DNA from: Streptomyces coacervatus
GTDB lineage: Bacteria; Actinomycetota; Actinomycetes; Streptomycetales; Streptomycetaceae
Assembly (NCBI RefSeq): GCF_029223485.1
Contig: NZ_JARHTP010000003.1
Location: 62,001-126,000 of the forward strand
Direction of reading: 5' to 3'
DNA length: 64,000 nt
Positions 34,811-42,714 of the stretch are shown here, piece by piece; within the stretch, counting starts at the first letter, position 1; every line of letters starts with the position of its first letter. The notes beneath the pieces were generated by a model. That model saw only the letters and a program-made list of their open reading frames with translations. It did no database searches and was not told the DNA's origin. The translations under genes and the position numbers were made by a program.

Positions 34811-35584
34811 ATGTCGGCAGGCGAGACAGGCGGCGGGTCGCAGGTCAAGTCCGCGGTGCGGACGGTGGAACTGCTCGAGTACTTCGCCGGCCGGCCCGGT
34901 ATGCACTCCCTGGCCTCGGTCCAGGAGGCCGTCGGTTATCCCAAGTCCAGCCTGTACATGCTGCTGCGCACACTGGTGGAGCTGGGCTGGGTGGAGACGG
35001 ACGCGACGGGCACGCGGTACGGCATCGGAGTGCGGGCACTGCTGGTCGGCACCTCGTACATCGACGGCGACGAGGTCGTGGCGGCGGCGCGTCCGACCCT
35101 GGACCGGCTGTCCGACGACACTACCGAGACCATCCACCTGGCCCGGCTGGACGGCACGAACGTCGTCTACCTGGCCACCCGCCAGTCGCAGCACTACCTG
35201 CGCCCGTTCACGCGGGTGGGGCGCCGGCTGCCCGCGCACTCCACCTCGCTGGGCAAGGCGCTGCTGAGCACGTACACGGACGAGCAGGTCCGCAAGATGC
35301 TCCCGGAGACCCTTCCGGCGCTCACCGAGAACACCATCACCGACCGGGAGAAGCTCATCGAGGAGCTGCACCAGGTCCGGGAGCAGGGCTTCGCGGTCGA
35401 CCGCGAGGAGAACACGCTGGGCCTGCGCTGCTTCGGAGTCGCCATTCCCTACCGCACTCCGGCGCGTGACGCGATCAGCTGCTCGGTGCCGGTGGCGCGG
35501 CTGACGCCCGCACACGAACAGATGGTGAAGGACGCGCTGTTCGACGCGCGCGACCGGCTGACGCTGGCGACCCGGAGGCTCTGA
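34811..35584 (+). CDS. IclR-family transcriptional regulator
   Basis: Regulator of 257 residues. The N-terminal winged helix includes VKSAVRTVELLEYFA and LASVQEAVGYPKSSLYMLLRTL. The C-terminal effector domain has RLPAHSTSLGKALLS and the AISCSVPVARL end typical of IclR. ATG 34811 with AAGGGG about 9 nt upstream is preferred; starts at 34757-34766 would place the operator nearly on the start. Likely represses or activates the divergent KGSADH-like gene in response to a sugar acid or keto acid; ligand unknown. Confidence 0.9.
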   Translation: MSAGETGGGSQVKSAVRTVELLEYFAGRPGMHSLASVQEAVGYPKSSLYMLLRTLVELGWVETDATGTRYGIGVRALLVGTSYIDGDEVVAAARPTLDRLSDDTTETIHLARLDGTNVVYLATRQSQHYLRPFTRVGRRLPAHSTSLGKALLSTYTDEQVRKMLPETLPALTENTITDREKLIEELHQVREQGFAVDREENTLGLRCFGVAIPYRTPARDAISCSVPVARLTPAHEQMVKDALFDARDRLTLATRRL

Positions 35585-35616
35585 CTCCAGGGCGACAGCA
35601 CCTAGGCTCTGACGTC

Positions 35617-36087
35617 ATGGACGTCGTACTTCGCACCGTGCACGACAGCGATCTCCCGGTCTTCTTCCGGCAGATGAACGACCCGGAGGCCATCCTCATG
35701 GCGGCCTTCACCGCCAAGGACCCGGCCGACCGGGACGCCTTCGAGGCGCTCTGGAAACGGATCCGTGCGTCGGCCGACGTCGCGCGGACCATCCTGGCCG
35801 ACGGCGATGTGGTGGGCAGCGCGGCGGTGTACGGGGAGCCGGGCGAGCGCGAGGTCACATACTGGGTGGACCGGGCGTACTGGGGGCGCGGCGTGGCGAC
35901 GGCCGCACTGCGGGAGCTGCTGGCCGAGGTCCGCGAACGCCCGCTGTACGCACGGGCCGCGGCGGACAACGCCGGGTCGCGGCGGGTGCTGGAGAAGTGC
36001 GGGTTCCGGGTGACTGCCAGGACCACGGGGTTCGCGAACGCGCGGGGCGAGGAGATCGACGAGGTCGTGCTGACGCTGGACGGCTGA
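35617..36087 (+). CDS. GNAT-family N-acetyltransferase (RimJ/RimL-like)
   Basis: Protein of 156 residues. YWVDRAYWGRGVATAALRELL gives the acetyl-CoA loop, and ADNAGSRRVLEKCGFRVTAR is the RimJ/RimL-type C-terminal motif. It follows the IclR gene by 32 bp on the same strand and may be co-transcribed. Substrate unknown. Confidence 0.87.
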   Translation: MDVVLRTVHDSDLPVFFRQMNDPEAILMAAFTAKDPADRDAFEALWKRIRASADVARTILADGDVVGSAAVYGEPGEREVTYWVDRAYWGRGVATAALRELLAEVRERPLYARAAADNAGSRRVLEKCGFRVTARTTGFANARGEEIDEVVLTLDG

Positions 36088-36179
36088 GGCCCTGGTCGAG
36101 GCCGGCTTCATGAACGCCCGATGAGAAATCAGGGCGGACGGGAACGATTCGCTCCGTCCCGTTCGTCCTTCTGAGCGGG

Positions 36180-37628
36180 ATGAACAAGACGATCAGGCGG
36201 GCCTCCGTCTTCACGCTGCTGCTCGTGTTCGCTCTGCTGATCAGGGCGACCTGGGTGCAGTTCTACGACGGCAAGGCCCTCGCGGACGACACCAAGAACC
36301 GGCGCAACGCGATCAAGACGTATGCGGACCCGCTCGGGAACATCATCGTGGCCGGCGATTCGATCACCGGTTCCGCGGCGACGAAGGGCAGCGACCTCAA
36401 GTACAAGCGCACGTACAAGGACGGCAAGCTCTACGCGGCGGTGACCGGCTATGCCTCGCAGGCCTACGCGCCGACCCAGCTGGAGGGCATCTACCAGGAC
36501 CTCCTCGACGGGACGGACAGCCGCCTCAAGACCGTGCTGGACACGGTCACCGACAAGCGGGCCGATCCGGGCAACGTGGTCACGACGATCGACCCGGACG
36601 TGCAGAAGGCGGCGTACGACGCGCTCGGCGACAAGAAGGGCGCGGCCGTCGCGATCGACCCGGCGACCGGCAGGATCCTCGCGGTCGTGTCCACGCCGTC
36701 GTACGACCCGTCGTCGCTGACGGACGCCAACACCGCGGGCACGGCCTGGAAGAAGCTCAACGCGGACTCCGACAAGCCGCTGACCAACCGCGCGCTGCGC
36801 CAGCCGCTGCCGCCGGGTTCTACGTTCAAACTGGTCGTGGCCGCGGCCGCGTTGGAGGACGGGCTGTACTCGTCGGTGGACGAGAAGACGAAGAGCCCGG
36901 ACCCGTACACGCTGCCGGGCACCACCCGCGACCTGTCCAACGAGAACCCGAGCGCGCCCTGTGAGAACGCCTCGATCCGCACCGCGCTGCAGTACTCCTG
37001 CAACAACGTCTTCGCGAAGATGGCCGTCAACCTGGGCCAGGACAAGGTGAAGGCGATGGCCGAGAAGTTCGGCTTCAACGACAGCGCGCAGGACGTGCCG
37101 GTGCGGGCGTACACCAGCGTCTACCCGTCCGACATGGACCGGTCCTCCACGGCCCTGACGGGCATCGGCCAGTACGACGTCACCGCGACCCCGCTCCAGA
37201 TGGCCATGGTGTCCGCCGCCATAGCCAACGGCGGCAAGCTGGTCTCGCCGCACATGGTCTCGCAGATCACCGACAGCGGCGGCGACGTGCTGAAGAACTA
37301 CGACGACGGCACGAGCACCAAGGAGATCGTCAGCTCCGAGACCGCCGGGCAACTGCAGTCGGCGATGCAGACGGTGGTGGAGAAGGGCACCGGCACGAAC
37401 GCGCAGATCCCGGGCGCGACCGTGGGCGGCAAGACGGGCACGGCCCAGCACGGCGAGAACAACAGCAAGACCCCGTACGCCTGGTTCACGTCCTACGCCA
37501 AGGCGGGCAGCAAGCAGGTCGCCGTGGCGGTCATGGTCGAGCAGTCGAACGCGGCCCGCTCGGAGGTCAGCGGCAACGGCCTGGCGGCCCCGGTGGCCAA
37601 GGCAGTGATGCAAGCAGCACTGAAATAA
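36180..37628 (+). CDS. Penicillin-binding protein 2 / PbpA-type transpeptidase
   Basis: Class B PBP of 482 residues. One N-terminal membrane helix (about 10-26) anchors it. A short dimerisation-type domain follows, then the transpeptidase from about residue 150 with catalytic Ser214 in STFK, the second motif SCN around 273-275, and KTG at 418-420 in GGKTGTAQ. It cross-links peptidoglycan outside the membrane; PbpA relatives act in cell division or sporulation. No FtsW/RodA partner lies beside it here. A GCGCCCC/GGGGCGC hairpin in the following repeat may terminate it. Confidence 0.93.
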   Translation: MNKTIRRASVFTLLLVFALLIRATWVQFYDGKALADDTKNRRNAIKTYADPLGNIIVAGDSITGSAATKGSDLKYKRTYKDGKLYAAVTGYASQAYAPTQLEGIYQDLLDGTDSRLKTVLDTVTDKRADPGNVVTTIDPDVQKAAYDALGDKKGAAVAIDPATGRILAVVSTPSYDPSSLTDANTAGTAWKKLNADSDKPLTNRALRQPLPPGSTFKLVVAAAALEDGLYSSVDEKTKSPDPYTLPGTTRDLSNENPSAPCENASIRTALQYSCNNVFAKMAVNLGQDKVKAMAEKFGFNDSAQDVPVRAYTSVYPSDMDRSSTALTGIGQYDVTATPLQMAMVSAAIANGGKLVSPHMVSQITDSGGDVLKNYDDGTSTKEIVSSETAGQLQSAMQTVVEKGTGTNAQIPGATVGGKTGTAQHGENNSKTPYAWFTSYAKAGSKQVAVAVMVEQSNAARSEVSGNGLAAPVAKAVMQAALK

Positions 37629-37642
37629 CACCGTCGAGGGGA

Positions 37643-37720
37643 GCGCCCCGTCAGGGGCGCGGGGCTGTATCAATATGCGGCTCCGCCGCGCGTGCGCGAC
37701 CAGCCACGACGAACCCGCAC
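37643..37720 (+). repeat. Family B intergenic repeat, copy 4, with hairpin
   Basis: Begins with the perfect stem GCGCCCC-GTCA-GGGGCGC (37643-37660), then GGGGCTGTATCAATATGCGG, CTCCGCCGCGCGTGCGCGAC and CAGCCACGACGAACCCGCAC. It sits between the convergent PBP and NCS2 genes and can end transcripts from either side. Confidence 0.85.
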
Positions 37721-37737
37721 TGGCCGCGCAGCGTCCC

Positions 37738-39189
37738 TCACTTGACGCCGAGAATCTGCTCAACGGGGTCAATGGCGAAGTACACCAGGAACAGCGCAGA
37801 CACCCCCCACAGCAGCCAGTGCACCTCCTTGGCCTTGCCAAGCACCGCCTTGATGAGGACGTAGGCCACGAACCCGGCCCCGATGCCATCCGTGATCGAG
37901 TAGGTGAACGGCATCGCAGCGATGGTCAGAAACGCCGGGATGGCGATCTCGTACTTGTCCCAGTCGATGTGCTTGACATGGGTCATCATCAGGAACCCGA
38001 CGGCAATCAGCGCAGGCGCAGCCGCCTGCAGCGGAACGATCGTCAGCAGCGGCGTCAGGAACAGCGCAAGCCCGAACAGCCCACCGGTGATCAGGTTCGC
38101 AAAGCCGGTGCGCGCCCCCTCGCCCACACCGGCCGCCGACTCGATGTACGCCGTGTTGGACGAGGCGGACCCCAGACCGCCCGCCACCGCCGCCGCACCG
38201 TCGATGAACAGCACCCGCCCGATGCCCGGCACCTGACCCTGCTCGTCGAGCAGTCCGGCCTCCGCGCTGATGCCCACGATCGTGCCCATGGCGTCGAAGA
38301 AGTCCGACAGGATCAGGGTGAAGACCAGCAGGACGGCGGTGAGGAAGCCCGCCTTCGCGAAGCCGCCGAACAGGCTGAAGTGACCGATGAGTCCGAAGTC
38401 CGGGGTGGAGACGATCTTGTCCGGCACCTTCGGGGTGGTCAGGCCCCAGCTCTTGATGTCCGCCACCGCGTCGATGACGATCGCGACGATCGTCATGGTC
38501 ACGATGCTGATCAGGATCGCGCCCTTCACCTTGCGGGCGAGCAGCGCGATGGTGAGCAGCACGCCCAGACAGAACACCAGGACCGGCCAGCCGGTGAGGT
38601 GCCCGACGGCGCCCAGCTGCACCGGCACCGTCGTCTGGGCCGCGTCCGGGATACGGCTCACGAACCCGGCGTCGACGAAGCCGATGAAGGCGATGAACAG
38701 GCCGATGCCGACGCCGATCGCCTGCTTCAGCTGCTGCGGAATGGCGTCCATGATCGCCTTGCGGAGCCCGGTGACGACCAGGACGCAGATCAGGATGCCT
38801 TCGAGGACGACGAGCCCCATCGCGTCGGACCAGCTCATCAGCGGTGCGAGCTGGAAGGCGACCACGGCGTTGAGGCCGAGGCCCGCGGCGATGGCGAGCG
38901 GCAGGTTGCCGCCGACGCCCATGATGATCGTCATCACACAGGCCACCAGGGCGGTGGCGGTGACGAGTTGGCCCGTGTCGAGCGAGTGCCCGAACTTGTC
39001 CTTCGCGCTGCCGAGGATGATGGGATTCAGGACAAGGATGTAGGCCATCGTGAAGAACGTGGCGAAGCCGCCGCGTATCTCCCGGCCGAAGGTGGATCCC
39101 CGCTCGGAGATCCTGAAGTAGCGGTCGAGGCTGTTCGCCCCCGGTGGCGCGGCACTTGGCCGCTCTGCCGCCTTCTTGGTGTCGGACAT
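37738..39189 (-). CDS. NCS2-family purine permease (AzgA-like)
   Basis: Membrane protein of 483 residues with about 12-14 helices. Family motifs are FATFFTMAYILVLNPIIL near the N-terminus, FDAMGTIVGISAEAGLLDEQG and SSNTAYIESAAGVGEGARTGFANL in the transport core. This AzgA/PbuG branch imports hypoxanthine, guanine or adenine by proton symport. A near-palindrome TGAACGCGTTTCA lies about 60 bp upstream. Standalone gene. Confidence 0.92.
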   Translation of the reverse strand: MSDTKKAAERPSAAPPGANSLDRYFRISERGSTFGREIRGGFATFFTMAYILVLNPIILGSAKDKFGHSLDTGQLVTATALVACVMTIIMGVGGNLPLAIAAGLGLNAVVAFQLAPLMSWSDAMGLVVLEGILICVLVVTGLRKAIMDAIPQQLKQAIGVGIGLFIAFIGFVDAGFVSRIPDAAQTTVPVQLGAVGHLTGWPVLVFCLGVLLTIALLARKVKGAILISIVTMTIVAIVIDAVADIKSWGLTTPKVPDKIVSTPDFGLIGHFSLFGGFAKAGFLTAVLLVFTLILSDFFDAMGTIVGISAEAGLLDEQGQVPGIGRVLFIDGAAAVAGGLGSASSNTAYIESAAGVGEGARTGFANLITGGLFGLALFLTPLLTIVPLQAAAPALIAVGFLMMTHVKHIDWDKYEIAIPAFLTIAAMPFTYSITDGIGAGFVAYVLIKAVLGKAKEVHWLLWGVSALFLVYFAIDPVEQILGVK

Positions 39190-39249
39190 GCGGGTGACTC
39201 CTGTTGCCTGTTCGATCGTGTGCGGATGCTGGCTGGATTGTTCCCGCGT

Positions 39250-39262
39250 TGAACGCGTTTCA
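39250..39262. promoter_or_regulatory. Near-palindrome upstream of the NCS2 permease
   Basis: TGAACGCGTTTCA, a 13-bp near-palindrome with ACGCGT at its core, 61 bp upstream of the permease start on the shared 235-bp divergent region with the sigma gene. Possible operator; regulator not identified. Confidence 0.25.
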
Positions 39263-39361
39263 GGTTTTCCCCGTGTTACGGAATCAGGGCCGACCCGCCA
39301 GACTGCGTTCGAAGCCCCGTACGAACCATGTGGTTGATCACTGCTACGCTTCCGGATCTCG

Positions 39362-39402
39362 TCCGGGTCTACCCCGGATGATCACATGTCATCTACATGA
39401 CA
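39362..39402 (+). promoter_or_regulatory. Two adjacent perfect inverted repeats upstream of the SigE-type gene
   Basis: TCCGGG-TCTAC-CCCGGA at 39362-39378 and TGTCAT-CTAC-ATGACA at 39387-39402, the second lying 22 bp before the GTG start. A CATGT/ACATG repeat overlaps the second. They may be an operator pair or RNA hairpins in the sigma-factor leader. Confidence 0.45.
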
Positions 39403-39424
39403 CGCACAGAGAGGTTGGCCGCCC

Positions 39425-39991
39425 GTGGGCACTGTCGTCGACGACGCAGCCTCCGTGGAGTTCCATGCCTTCTTCGAACGGCACTACGCCGAACTGTCGC
39501 GTCTCGCCCACCTGTTGACCGGCGAGGCGGACGCCGCCGACGATCTGGCGGCGGACGCGCTGCTCGCCCTGTGGCACCGCTGGGACCGGGTGCGCGCCGC
39601 GGACCACCCGGGCGCCTACGCCCGTGGAGTCGTCGCCAACTTGGCCCGCACCCGGATCCGGAGCGCCGTACGCGAGCGCCGGCGGATCTCCCTGTTCTGG
39701 TCGCAGCGCGAGGAGAAGACCGAGAATCCCGATATAGCGGGTGTTGTCGACGTACAAGAGGCCCTGCGCAGGCTGCCGTTCCGCAAACGGGCGTGTGTGG
39801 TGCTTCGTCATGCGTTCGACCTGTCGGAAAAGGACACCGCTCTCGCCCTGGGTGTTTCCGTGGGTACGGTTAAGTCCCAGACGTCCAAGGGGATGGCCGA
39901 GCTGCAGAAGCTGCTCGGTTCCCAGGGCGTACCGCAGAAGGTGCACGCGGCGATGGCACGCGGCGGCGAGACCGGAGGAACGGACCGATGA
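39425..39991 (+). CDS. SigE-family ECF-like RNA polymerase sigma factor
   Basis: Sigma factor of 188 residues. Region 2 includes AELSRLAHLLTGEADAADDL and ALLALWHRWDRVR. Region 4 includes QEALRRLPFRKRACVVLRHA, LSEKDTALALGVSVGTVKS and QTSKGMAELQKLL. It matches the SigE-like actinobacterial group (ECF41/SigE-family annotation). GTG 39425 follows GAGAGG by about 10 nt. Its stop overlaps the next ATG (ATGA), tying it to a membrane protein that may act as anti-sigma or sensor. Confidence 0.9.
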   Translation: MGTVVDDAASVEFHAFFERHYAELSRLAHLLTGEADAADDLAADALLALWHRWDRVRAADHPGAYARGVVANLARTRIRSAVRERRRISLFWSQREEKTENPDIAGVVDVQEALRRLPFRKRACVVLRHAFDLSEKDTALALGVSVGTVKSQTSKGMAELQKLLGSQGVPQKVHAAMARGGETGGTDR

Positions 39992-40818
39992 GGCAGCAGG
40001 ACGTGCACGACGAGCTGCGCGCCCGGCTGCACGAGGCGGCCGAGTCGCACCAGCCGGACCGGGCCAGGATCCTGGCCCGGATCGAGCGGGGCATGAGCCC
40101 CGAGTCGGACCGCGCCGGACACCGGGCGACGCGTCCGCCGGTGTGGGGCTGGGCCCGGGTCGTGGGCGCCACGGCCGCGGTCGCGGGCATGCTCGCCGTC
40201 GGCGGTTACGCGGTGGCGTCCGCGGTGAAGGACGACACCCCGCAGCAGCAGACGGTCGAGACCTCGCCGACGCCCACGCCGTCGCCGGACGCGACCAGCC
40301 GGGCGCCCGTGAACCCGGCGCCGAGCAGGCCTTCGGCGTCCCACAGGGCGAGCAACTCCCCTTCCGTGAAGCCCTCGGCCTCCGTGCTGCCGCCCGCCGC
40401 CGGCGAGAGCGACGGCCCGCTGTGGTCGGACGGCTCGGTGGACCCGCACAGCAACGACTTCTGGGCGCAGAGCAACATCACGTTCAAGACGAGCACTCAA
40501 CTCACCGCCCTCACCGTGCAGTTGAAGGTCGCCCAGACCGGCGGGGTCGGCAATGCCGGCGCCTGGCGCTCGCTGCCGGAGCAGGACTTCGACCTCACGG
40601 TCGGCGAGCAGAACGGCTTCCTCGTCTACACCTGGACGCTCAAGGAGGGCCGTACGGTCCCCAAGGGCGAGTGGGTGTTCGCCGGGCAGTACAACCATGC
40701 ACGCGGCGGCCGGGACGCAAAGGACGACACCTACGCGATCACGGCCACGGCGGACGGCGCGCAGCGTGCGGTGGGCGGCGACTTCGCGGCCCATACGAAC
40801 AACGAGGGCGACTCGTAA
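39988..40818 (+). CDS. Single-pass membrane protein, probable sigma-factor partner
   Basis: Protein of 276 residues. The cytoplasmic N-terminus (about 1-52) is polar and helical, starting RQQDVHDELRARLHEAAES with a repeated RIE/RARI pattern. One membrane helix follows at about 54-79 (ARVVGATAAVAGMLAVGGYA). Then comes a long Pro/Ser/Thr-rich stalk (about 82-145) and an extracellular beta-type domain (about 146-260, with GPLWSDGSVDPHSNDFWAQ and WTLKEGRTVPKGEWVFAGQY). The layout suits a transmembrane anti-sigma whose outer domain senses a wall or carbohydrate signal. No canonical zinc-binding His-x3-Cys-x2-Cys is visible, so it is not a classical ZAS. Confidence 0.7.
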   Translation: MRQQDVHDELRARLHEAAESHQPDRARILARIERGMSPESDRAGHRATRPPVWGWARVVGATAAVAGMLAVGGYAVASAVKDDTPQQQTVETSPTPTPSPDATSRAPVNPAPSRPSASHRASNSPSVKPSASVLPPAAGESDGPLWSDGSVDPHSNDFWAQSNITFKTSTQLTALTVQLKVAQTGGVGNAGAWRSLPEQDFDLTVGEQNGFLVYTWTLKEGRTVPKGEWVFAGQYNHARGGRDAKDDTYAITATADGAQRAVGGDFAAHTNNEGDS

Positions 40819-40872
40819 AAAATCTTGCAGAGGGCGGCAACCCTTCCCCCTCCGGCGGCGACCAGGATGCGA

Positions 40873-40893
40873 CGGAACCACCCGCGGGTTCCG
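40873..40893. terminator. Hairpin between the sigma-partner gene and the PL4-type gene
   Basis: CGGAACC-N7-GGTTCCG, a 7-bp perfect inverted repeat 54 nt after the stop of the sigma-partner gene and 57 nt before the TTG start of the lyase gene. Could be a terminator or a leader hairpin of the lyase gene. Confidence 0.45.
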
Positions 40894-40949
40894 CTCATCT
40901 GCCATCACGTACCACTGAGTGAATATTCAAGTACGACGGGAACCGCCCC

Positions 40950-42632
40950 TTGAGCACGCACAGAAGACACCTCACCCGCCGCCGGGTGCTCGGTGCCTCC
41001 GCGATCGGCGTCGCCGCCACCGGCGCCGCCGTAGCGGGCGGCGCCGGCCTGCTGTCGTCCGCGTCCGCCGCGGCCTTCGGCTACCAGGACGACGGCAGGA
41101 ACTACGTCGTCGACACCGGTTCCTCCCTGGTCTTCAAGGTCTCCAAGTCGACCGGCGACATTACGTCCCTGGTCTACAAGGGCAAGGAGTACGAGGGCTA
41201 CGGCGGCAAGCACTCGCACGTCGAGTCGGGGCTCGGGGCCTCCACGGTCACCATCAAACAGACCGGATCGACGATCCTGATCAAGGTCGTGCACGGTCCG
41301 ATCACCCAGTGGTACGCGGCCCGCAGCGGCCAGAACAATGTCTACCTGTGGACGGACAAGAAGGACGCCTCCTTCACCGCGACCCGCTACATCGTCCGCC
41401 TCAAGCCGGGGATGTTCCCGAACACGGGCTCCGACGCCTGGGACTCCACCACCGACAAGATCATCGAGGCCGGTGACGTCTGGCGGCACCCGGACGGCAC
41501 GACGCACTCCAAGCACTACTCGGGCAAGCGGACCATCGACTACGACCGCGTCGGCTTCACGACGGGTTCGGTCGGCCTGTGGCTGGTCCGCTCCAACCAC
41601 GAGAAGGCCTCGGGCGGCCCCTTCTACCGTTCGCTGCTGCGGCACTCCAACGACGGCGGCGCGGGCCTGTACGAGATCCTGCACTACAACGAGGCCCAGA
41701 CGGAGCCGGAGCGCTTCGGCCTCCAGGGCCCGTACGTCATCGCCCTCACGGACGGCGGCGCGCCCTCCCCCTCGCTCTTCCAGGCGAACCTCGACACCTC
41801 CTGGGTGGACGGGCTCGACATCACCGGCTGGGTCGGCAGGGCGGGCCGCGGCAAGGTGGCGGGCGTCGGCCTGAAGGGCATGGACGCCAAGTACGCCTAC
41901 ACCGTGGGCTTCGCCAATGCGGATGCGCAGTACTGGGCGAAGGCCGCGGCCGGCACCGGCGCCTTCTCCTGCAAGGGGATGCTCCCGGGGACGTACACGC
42001 TGACCGTCTTCAAGGGCGAACTCGCCGTGCACACCGAGTCGGTGAAGGTGACGGCGGGCGCCACGACGTCTCTGCACACCCTCTCGATCACCGGTGACCC
42101 GTCCGCCGCCTCCGTCGTCTGGCGGCTCGGCGACTGGGACGGCACGCCCGGCGAGTTCAAGAACGCCGGGCTGATGACGTACGCGCACCCGTCCGACGGC
42201 CGCGCGGCCAAGTGGACCGGCAACGTCACCATCGGCAGCGGCAGCGAGGCCGCGTCCTTCCCGGCGTACATGTGGAAGGACGTGAACGACGGGATCCTGG
42301 TCTACTTCAAGCTGACCAAGGCCCAGGCCGCGGCCGCGCACACGCTGCGGGTCGGGGTGACGGACGCGTTCGCCGGCGGGCGGCCCCGGGTGGCCGTGAA
42401 CGACTGGGTTTCCGCCATTCCCACAGCACCCACACAGCCCTCGACTCGTTCCCTCACCACGGGTTCGTACCGTGGGAACAACCACACCTTCACTTTCAAC
42501 GTCCCTACAAGTGCGTGGAAGACGGACACCTCCCAGTACAACGTCCTGAAGATCAACATCGTGAGCGGTTCGGGCGGCACGGCCTTTCTCAGCGCCGGTA
42601 CGTCGTTCGACTGCCTGGACCTGCTGACCTGA
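40950..42632 (+). CDS. Secreted rhamnogalacturonan endolyase (PL4-type)
   Basis: Protein of 560 residues with a Tat signal (RRHLTRRRVLGASAIG, then an Ala-rich stretch to about 42). The catalytic beta-sandwich domain includes GSSLVFKVSKSTGDITSLVY and a TRYIVRLKPGMFPNT segment typical of PL4. A fibronectin III-like domain follows (about 330-390, GMLPGTYTLTVFKGEL), then a carbohydrate-binding jelly roll with WRLGDWDGTPGEFKNA. PL4 enzymes cut the rhamnose-galacturonate backbone of RG-I by beta-elimination. TTG 40950 is the only reasonable start. A strong terminator follows. Confidence 0.88.
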   Translation: MSTHRRHLTRRRVLGASAIGVAATGAAVAGGAGLLSSASAAAFGYQDDGRNYVVDTGSSLVFKVSKSTGDITSLVYKGKEYEGYGGKHSHVESGLGASTVTIKQTGSTILIKVVHGPITQWYAARSGQNNVYLWTDKKDASFTATRYIVRLKPGMFPNTGSDAWDSTTDKIIEAGDVWRHPDGTTHSKHYSGKRTIDYDRVGFTTGSVGLWLVRSNHEKASGGPFYRSLLRHSNDGGAGLYEILHYNEAQTEPERFGLQGPYVIALTDGGAPSPSLFQANLDTSWVDGLDITGWVGRAGRGKVAGVGLKGMDAKYAYTVGFANADAQYWAKAAAGTGAFSCKGMLPGTYTLTVFKGELAVHTESVKVTAGATTSLHTLSITGDPSAASVVWRLGDWDGTPGEFKNAGLMTYAHPSDGRAAKWTGNVTIGSGSEAASFPAYMWKDVNDGILVYFKLTKAQAAAAHTLRVGVTDAFAGGRPRVAVNDWVSAIPTAPTQPSTRSLTTGSYRGNNHTFTFNVPTSAWKTDTSQYNVLKINIVSGSGGTAFLSAGTSFDCLDLLT

Positions 42633-42653
42633 GCCCCCCTCGGTCAGCAGAAG

Positions 42654-42687
42654 AACGCCCCGCCGGTGACGACCGGCGGGGCGTTTT
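42654..42687 (+). terminator. Strong intrinsic terminator after the PL4-type gene
   Basis: Perfect 14-bp stem AACGCCCCGCCGGT / ACCGGCGGGGCGTT with a GACG loop, continuing into TTTTCC. It is the clearest terminator in the window and lies between the convergent PL4 and PL9 genes. Confidence 0.9.
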
Positions 42688-42714
42688 CCTTGGCGTCCTC
42701 GTGTCTTCGGTGCC

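Noticed and set aside
37675..39252. 525-codon plus-strand frame opposite the NCS2 permease
   Set aside because: Asp/His/Arg-rich shadow of a membrane protein gene; no domain.
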